A model generated the notes under the pieces. It was given only the letters and a program-made list of their open reading frames with translations, had not been told where the DNA came from and searched no databases. Shown here piece after piece: positions 59,317-64,000 of a DNA stretch of 64,000 nucleotides; position 1 is the first letter of the stretch, and every line of letters starts with the position of its first letter. Position numbers and translations under genes: made by a program. This DNA is from Acanthamoeba castellanii str. Neff (taxonomy: Eukaryota > Discosea > Longamoebia > Acanthamoebidae): positions 111,691 through 175,690 of the forward strand of contig NW_004457442.1 of the NCBI RefSeq assembly GCF_000313135.1. Reading direction: 5' to 3'.

Positions 59317-59351
59317 ACTGCCAACTTGCTATCAAGTATGTAGTGTATAGG

Positions 59352-59389
59352 CTGTCATAGGAGAGGGAGGCGAAGACGTAGGGCAAGGC
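59352..59389 (-). pseudogene. Isolated exon fragment of an EIPR1/TSSC1-like WD40 gene
   Basis: Reading leftward, after an acceptor-like TGTGAG, the DNA encodes ALPYVFASLSYD. This closely matches the last WD repeat of EIPR1 (pattern DPW.FASLSYDG). It then turns abruptly into element-like sequence after SYD. The upstream part of the same gene lies beyond the copia element at 63755-64000. The match is short, so this is an inference supported by position and strand. Confidence 0.5.
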
Positions 59390-59430
59390 CTCACAGCAGC
59401 CATTGGCAAGCAAGAATCATGCTCCAGAAA

Positions 59431-59435
59431 CAGCA
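59431..59435. repeat. Putative target-site duplication, left (CAGCA)
   Basis: Five bases directly outside the left LTR. The right counterpart (63514-63518) is CGGCG. The two differ only at two positions, each a CpG in the right copy and CpA here. Confidence 0.55.
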
Positions 59436-59641
59436 TGTTGGAGGTGAAGAAGACGAGAAGCTGAGAAGCTAAAAAGACATGAAGATGTCTGAAAGGAAAA
59501 AGGTTATGTATTGAGGAGATCTGAAACGGTACAAGTGTGAAGTCAGAGGAAATAAGAGGGAATAAAGAAAAGAAAGGTAAACATAAAGAAAGATAGAGAA
59601 AAAGAGAGAGAGAGAGAGAGAGAGACAAAGAGTATCCAACA
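59436..59641 (-). repeat. 3' LTR of copia element
   Basis: Starts TGTTGGAGG and ends TATCCAACA on the plus strand. It contains an AG dinucleotide run two bases longer than the other LTR and differs from it at only three other positions. Confidence 0.95.
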
Positions 59642-59655
59642 CTCCCCCTTGAGTC
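59642..59655 (-). other. Polypurine tract
   Basis: On the minus strand GACTCAAGGGGGAG directly abuts the 3' LTR, the typical copia plus-strand primer. Confidence 0.85.
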
Positions 59656-59796
59656 AAAAGAGATTGCACATTCACTTCAGTTTCTAACAGAGAGATCAAG
59701 CTTGATCTTGTCACATTTGAGCTTGGGTCTGGCGATGTGCTTGGTGAGGAAGTCAGTGAGATTGTCATTCATAGGGATGTAGTCCACAGATATGTC

Positions 59797-61290
59797 CTTT
59801 CACTGGATGTGGTCATGTATGAAAGTGTGTTTGATGGCAACGTGTTTCAGTCTCTTGGGCCAGGCAAAGACAGGCTTGTGCATGATCATGATGGTGGATT
59901 GATTGTTGTTGAGAATCTGGATGGGCTGCTCAATCTGAAGGCTGAGTGTAGGTAGGATGTGTTGAAGGTAGAGTGCTTGGCGCGTGGTGTTGGTCACTGC
60001 GATGAGTTCTGCTTTGGCAGTTGAGAGGGTGATGGTCTTATGAATTTGTGACCACCATCCATGGGTCCACTGGCCCACACAGTGATGTTGCTGGAATACA
60101 ATTTCATTGTAAGTGGGTTGGTGCTGTAGCTGGCGTCACAGTGGATTATAGGGGTCTCATTGTTGCTCCCATCCCTCATGTAGTGGATGGTCTGTTTGAT
60201 GGTGCTGTGAAGGTAGCATAGAACATGCCACACAGCTTTGAAGTGGGTGTTGTTGAATGCACAGACAAATCACAAAAGGTAGACAACAGCATGGAGTGCA
60301 TCAGGTCAGGTAGCCAGTGTGATGTAGAGGAGCACACCAACAAGGCAGCGAAACTTGAGAGAGGCATGTGTTGGAGAGGTCCATTTGACCACGTGCAGAT
60401 CAGTGCCCAGTGGGAAGTGGGCAGGAGAGTGGCTTGGCCCTGAGCAGTTTGAATTTGGTGGCAAGGTGGAGAATCTTTTGTTGTTGCAAGATATCAAGAG
60501 TGTGTGCAGATGCATTGTAGACAATGTCAATCCTGAGAATGGTTGACACAGACCTGAAGTCTTTGATGTGGAACCGCTGGCAGAGTTGCTTCTTGACAGC
60601 ATTGACATCAACAGGTGAACTGATGATCAGGAGATTGTTGATGTAGATGGATAGGATGACAAGCAGTCTGCTGCTGGAGCTGGAGTGGATGAAGGTGCAG
60701 TGAAGCTCTGGGTTGTAGGGTCCCTGGTCGCCGTCACTGCTAGCACAGTGATTGTGCAAGTGTAGAGGCACAGGTCCATGGATGCTGCTGTGAAGCTGAT
60801 CTGGATGAGGAAGGCGTTGAGAGTGTGGTTCCATGCCAGAGGGGCCTGCTTGAGGCTGTAGAGCGCCTTCTTCAGGTGGTAGATGTGGTGTGGCTGATCA
60901 GGATTGACAAATCCTTCAGGCTGTGTCATGTAGATCTCCTCATGGAGATCTGCCTGAAGAAATGTGTTGTTCATGTCCATCAAGTGGACGACGTGGCTGT
61001 TCATGACTGTGTATGCCAGGAGGAGGCGAAGGTTCTCAAGTTGAAGTACAGGAGTGTACATGTCATCAAAGTCGATCCTGGCCTTCTGTGAGAAGCCACA
61101 TGCGACAAAGCAGGCTTTGAAGATCTCAAGGGCCTTCAACTTGAGAACCCAGTGTGTGCTGATGGCCTGTCAACTGGAGGCAGCTCCACCAGGTTGAAGA
61201 TGTTGTTCATCACCAGTGTGTTGATCTCACTGTGCATCACCACCAGCCACTGTTCTCTCATGTTGGAGGCCATGACTTCCCTGAAGGTTC
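59797..61290 (-). pseudogene. Copia pol remnant: reverse transcriptase and RNase H
   Basis: Reading leftward: a segment like the RVT_2 start (MREQWLVVMHSEINTLVMNN, about 61260-61205), then KACFVACGFSQKARIDFDDM, YTPVLQLENLRLLLAYTV, HLMDMNNTFLQADLHEEIYM and LKKALYSLKQAPLAWNHTL (about 61110-60825). The catalytic block reads YINNLLIIS (60645 leftward) where family members have YVDD. RNase H text follows, with IHCDASYSTNPLT (about 60143) and STAKAELIAVTNTTRQALYL (about 60020-59960), ending THTFIHDHIQ-stop. Several stops and frame changes break it. Loss of both catalytic Asp makes the polymerase dead. Confidence 0.88.
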
Positions 61291-62157
61291 ATGGAACAGT
61301 GGTGGTGTGCTGGGTGAGGTTCAGTGCATGGTCCATTTGCCATAGTTGGAGCATTGTGTGGGCCATGTGTGTGGGCGCCTCATGGGTGAGAGAGGAGAGC
61401 AGGTTCAGCCTCACAGGTTGGCACACATTGTGGCTGGATTGGGTGATCACCACAGTTTCACTGCTGTACTTTGCACTTGTGGTGGCTGCCCACTTGATCT
61501 GCTTGCTGCTGGTTGTGGTGGAGCCGTGTGCTGAGCTGATGATCTGCATGCTTGTTGGGGTGCACTCTGGAGGTGTTGCTGTGGCTGGAGCAGTTGCTGT
61601 GTGAGATGCAGGACCTGCTGGACTGATGTCCAAGGGCGCTGGTGGAGAGACACTGGCTGCAGTGCCTGAGGCCATTGGTGTGGGACAGTTGGGGCTAGCC
61701 AGGTCAGGTGATGGCGGTTCATGGGTCAACATGGTCTCTGTGGAGTTGGTGGGCGTGTTGGCGATTGCATCACTGCCCAGGATTGGGGAAGACAGTGTAG
61801 CCAGCGTGTTGTCATTGTTGTCCAGTAGCAGAGGGACACAGATGTGTGTGGGTGGTGGGTGGTCATCTGGAGGATGTGATGTGCAGTGTTTGTTGAAGAC
61901 AATGTTGTGTGCGTGACCAGGGAGAAGACCAAGTAGTTCTGGAATGGTTTATTGGGTGTCAGCTCAGAGGAGAGAGCAGCACTGGCAGCAGACTCACTGA
62001 CAATGGCGAAATCACTCAGGCGGGCCGCAGCGGCAGCGGCGGTCATGGCAGTGAGAACGGACAACTGCAGCATGTGTAGCAGGAAAGAAGACGCAGCTGC
62101 GACGGCGGCAGCAGTCATCGCAGCAAGAGCGGCGGTGTGCGCAGTCTGGGGAGTAGC

Positions 62158-63216
62158 TCAAGGCATGGCGCCAGTGAGACCACAAGCAGCAGCCTCACAA
62201 CATTCCTCCAGCAAGTGACCACTGGAGTTGTGCAGGGAGCACCAGCGGCCTCTGTCACTGCCCCAGTTGTCATGACATTGCTGGCGTGGCAAGCGAGGCC
62301 CAGTTGGGTGCCACAGTGGCAGAGAGTTTGGCGGCATCTGCGCATGCGTGCCATATGGCGCTTGACAGTGTTGGAATGCTGGACGCCTGTGGTGCTGGCC
62401 TTGGCTGGCGTAGAGGATGGTGTTGGAGCTGGGGCAGGCATGATGGGAGGCCTCAACATGGTCAAGCACCTTGAGAATGGCCTCTGTGGCTGTGTTGTTG
62501 GCAAGTGCATTGAATTGAGCCTTGAAAGCCAGGTTGATGCTTTTGAGGGCTGTTGTGAGAATCATGAGGCAGCTCTGTTCTGACATCTTGTGTCCTCTGG
62601 TCTTGACAGTGAGCATGTTGATGAGGGCCTGGATCTGTGCCCAGATGGAGCACATGGTGTCACCAGGGCGAACCAGGTAGAAGTTGGGCCATCCAAGGTC
62701 ACGCCACACAGCTTGGAGGGCGACATTGTTGTTGCCATATTGATTATTGATCACTGTCCAGAGAGCTAGAGGGCAGCTGTCACTCATGCTGGATATGTCC
62801 TTGAGTAGCTCAGGGGCAATAGTACTGCAGATGAAGACAAAGGTTTTGCAACATCCCTTACACAGCTCATGAGTGGCCTTGAGGGCTGGTTCATCTCCAA
62901 TGAAGGCAGCAATCTGCTTCTTCTTGATGTCTTCCAACTTCACCTTTGTGGCTGATGACTTCTCACCAGAAGTGGATTCTGATGTGATGGAGATTGTTGA
63001 TGTGATGTTGAGAGCCTTGAACAGATGTGCTGTATGCTCAGTGTTGTAGTCATCCACTGCCTGGATGATTGTGGTGTAGTTGGTGGTGACATATTTCAAG
63101 TGTCCTTGTTTGTGGAGAGTGAGGCGTACAGTTTGAATCCACTCGGCAAAGGATGATTGGTCTTGAAGCAGTGTGACTCAAAGACCATTGATGTTGGTGT
63201 TGGTGTTGTTACTCAT
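62158..63216 (-). pseudogene. Copia gag remnant
   Basis: Starts MSNNTNTNINGL at 63216, then an in-frame TGA (63178-63180), followed by FAEWIQTVRLTLHKQGHL, the usual copia Gag opening. The body continues with SCPLALWTVINNQYGNNNVA and LRPGD-like and MSEQSCLMILTTAL segments. The end carries a zinc-knuckle-like WCSLHNSSGHLLEECC with CHHC instead of CCHC spacing. Stop at 62158. No protease DTG/DSG motif follows. Confidence 0.82.
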
Positions 63217-63296
63217 GGTGTAATGGTGAACCAGATTGAAAGAATTTGTACACAGAGATGCAGTGATTGTTGTTGAGAGTGGCACTAGATGTAGCG

Positions 63297-63309
63297 TGGG
63301 CCCATAACC
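63297..63309 (-). other. Primer-binding site matching initiator tRNA-Met anticodon loop
   Basis: Next to the 5' LTR the minus strand reads GGTTATGGGCCCA. Its complement TGGGCCCATAACC is the anticodon stem-loop of eukaryotic initiator tRNA-Met, not the 3' acceptor end. This is the internal half-tRNA priming known for Drosophila copia and yeast Ty5. Confidence 0.85.
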
Positions 63310-63513
63310 TGTTGGAGGTGAAGAAGACAAGAAGCTGAGAAGCTAAAAAGACGTGAAGATGTCTGAAAGGAAAAAGGTTATGTATTGAGGAGATCTGAAA
63401 CGGTACAAGTGTGAAGTCAGAGGAAATAAGAGGGAATAAAGAAAAGAAAGGTAAACATAAAGAAAGATAGAGAAAAAGAGAGAGAGAGAGAGAGAGACGA
63501 AGAGTATCCAACA
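63310..63513 (-). repeat. 5' LTR of copia element
   Basis: Same TGTTGG...CCAACA ends as the other LTR. Each of the three substitutions is CG in one copy and CA in the other. Confidence 0.95.
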
Positions 63514-63518
63514 CGGCG
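63514..63518. repeat. Putative target-site duplication, right (CGGCG)
   Basis: Counterpart of 59431-59435; equal apart from two CpG/CpA differences. Confidence 0.55.
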
Positions 63519-63754
63519 GACCGAAGTTGGCCGGGGAAGATGAGGCTCGTGTGACCACAAGAGTTGCACGGCCCACCTGTACCCTGCATGACTAGTCGGG
63601 CGACAGCCTTTGGGTTGGTGAGCGCCCATCTAACTCTTCTAAAAGATGGCGCGTACCAGCCACTGGGCCAGCGGATGAGTTCGGCACCACCGGACTTTGG
63701 CGCGGCGAGCGTCCAGATCGAACACGGCCGCACGAAAGCGCCCATCGCGTGCGG

Positions 63755-64000
63755 TCACGGATAGCCCCACGCCACCGCGCACACGCTCTCCTCGTGCGCA
63801 TCGTAGCTCTTGATCAGATACTCCTCCCTCCCTCTGCACCGCCCACATGTGAGCATGTCGTGTCGTGTGCGGTGGCGCGTGTAGTGTCGTGTGGTGTGGT
63901 GTGTACCAAAACTTGATGTAGCAGTCGTCACCGCCGGTGGGGATGAGGTAGAGCTTGTTCGGGTTGTAGTCCAGTGCTCGCACACCGACCTGATGTCTGT
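63755..64000 (-). CDS. EIPR1/TSSC1-like WD40 protein, partial (runs off the window, cut downstream by elements)
   Basis: The exon at the window edge reads HQVGVRALDYNPNKLYLIPT then GGDDCYIKFW (63996-63907), matching EIPR1, a WD40 partner of the GARP/EARP vesicle-tethering complexes. After an intron (donor at about 63906, acceptor AG before 63830) comes EEYLIKSYDAHEESVCAVAW (about 63830-63765). The next expected text, ending FASLSYDG, is not adjacent; a fragment like it lies at 59352-59389, beyond the copia element. About 240 bp between 63755 and 63514 may be intron. The gene is probably disrupted on this allele. Confidence 0.7.
   Translation of the reverse strand, partial: TDIRSVCEHWTTTRTSSTSSPPAVTTATSSFGTHHTTRHYTRHRTRHDMLTCGRCRGREEYLIKSYDAHEESVCAVAWGYP

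Larger units (their letters stand above)
54136..59340. mobile_element. Unclassified mobile-element-like block with two divergent genes
   Basis: CpG-poor, TG/CA-rich DNA, in sharp contrast to the host genes on the left. It carries a minus-strand reading frame (54136-56523) with internal stops and a plus-strand multi-exon gene (56645-59316), starting about 120 bp apart. It abuts a broken host gene at about 59350 and a copia element at 59436. No LTRs, no terminal inverted repeats and no reverse transcriptase were recognised. Calling it mobile rests on composition, decay and position, not on a known transposase. Confidence 0.5.
59436..63513 (-). mobile_element. Ty1/copia LTR retrotransposon, decayed and internally deleted
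   Basis: Bounded by direct LTRs of 206 and 204 bp with TGTTGG...CCAACA ends. On the minus strand the order is 5' LTR (63310-63513), primer site, gag, a Ser/Thr/Pro-rich spacer, reverse transcriptase, RNase H, polypurine tract, 3' LTR (59436-59641). The RT-RNase H order with no integrase after it places it in Ty1/copia. The internal part is only about 3.67 kb, and protease and integrase motifs were not found. Coding regions contain stops and catalytic changes, so it cannot move on its own. Confidence 0.92.

Noticed and set aside
63297..63309. Initiator tRNA-Met gene fragment
   Set aside because: Only the anticodon-loop sequence is present and it abuts an LTR, so it is a primer-binding site, not a tRNA gene.
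59436..63513. Gypsy-type or retrovirus-like element
   Set aside because: RT text is of the RVT_2 (copia) type, RNase H is at the end with no integrase after it, and no envelope-like frame exists.

Overview
The window reads as nuclear DNA of a GC-rich, intron-dense free-living protist, most likely an Acanthamoeba-type amoebozoan. The genes sit tens to a few hundred bases apart on both strands. Nearly all are split by short GT-AG introns, often carrying TG/CA microsatellites. The protein families (proprotein convertase, PTEN, Rho GTPase, U-box and F-box proteins, NatC and complex I assembly factors) are eukaryotic. The organism is inferred from this style; no marker gene proves it. Exons were assembled by eye from splice sites and reading frame.

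0-12.7 kb: a kexin/furin-like protease, an F-box protein, a Lys-rich SMAP-domain protein, an eEF1A lysine methyltransferase, an RsuA-type pseudouridine synthase, a secreted Cys protein (copy A), a GNB1L/Asa1-like WD40 protein and a mitochondrial inner-membrane peptidase. 12.9-24.8 kb: a giant coiled-coil protein with 47-residue tandem repeats and an assembly gap, copy B of the secreted protein in inverted orientation, a zinc-ribbon/Sm-fold NAA38-like protein, a long LRR protein and a DUF2267 protein. 25.5-44 kb: an AAA ATPase, a KANSL2-like zinc protein, NDUFAF5, an enoyl-CoA hydratase, an IFRD-like protein, an unknown acidic protein, a secreted protein with an apparent frameshift, an M14 carboxypeptidase, a small Spo12-like protein and a TOM1/THH1-type membrane protein. 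44.3-54 kb: a nucleotidyltransferase fused to a degenerate RNA-ligase-like domain, PTEN, a U-box membrane protein and a Rho GTPase.

54.1-63.5 kb is a sharply different, CpG-poor, TG/CA-rich block. It holds an unclassified element with two divergent multi-exon genes, followed by a Ty1/copia LTR retrotransposon on the minus strand (59436-63513). That element has 98-99% identical LTRs, a primer site matching the initiator tRNA-Met anticodon loop, a decayed Gag, a reverse transcriptase whose catalytic Asp pair has become Asn-Asn, and no visible protease or integrase. The block interrupts a WD40 gene resembling EIPR1/TSSC1, with pieces on both sides. All LTR differences, both target-duplication differences and the catalytic-site changes fit CpG-to-CpA transitions, which points to methylation-driven decay of repeats.

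Other points of interest are a shared palindromic promoter motif (TTCGGYCGAA) upstream of the two near-identical secreted-protein genes, and the fused pseudo-RNA-ligase.
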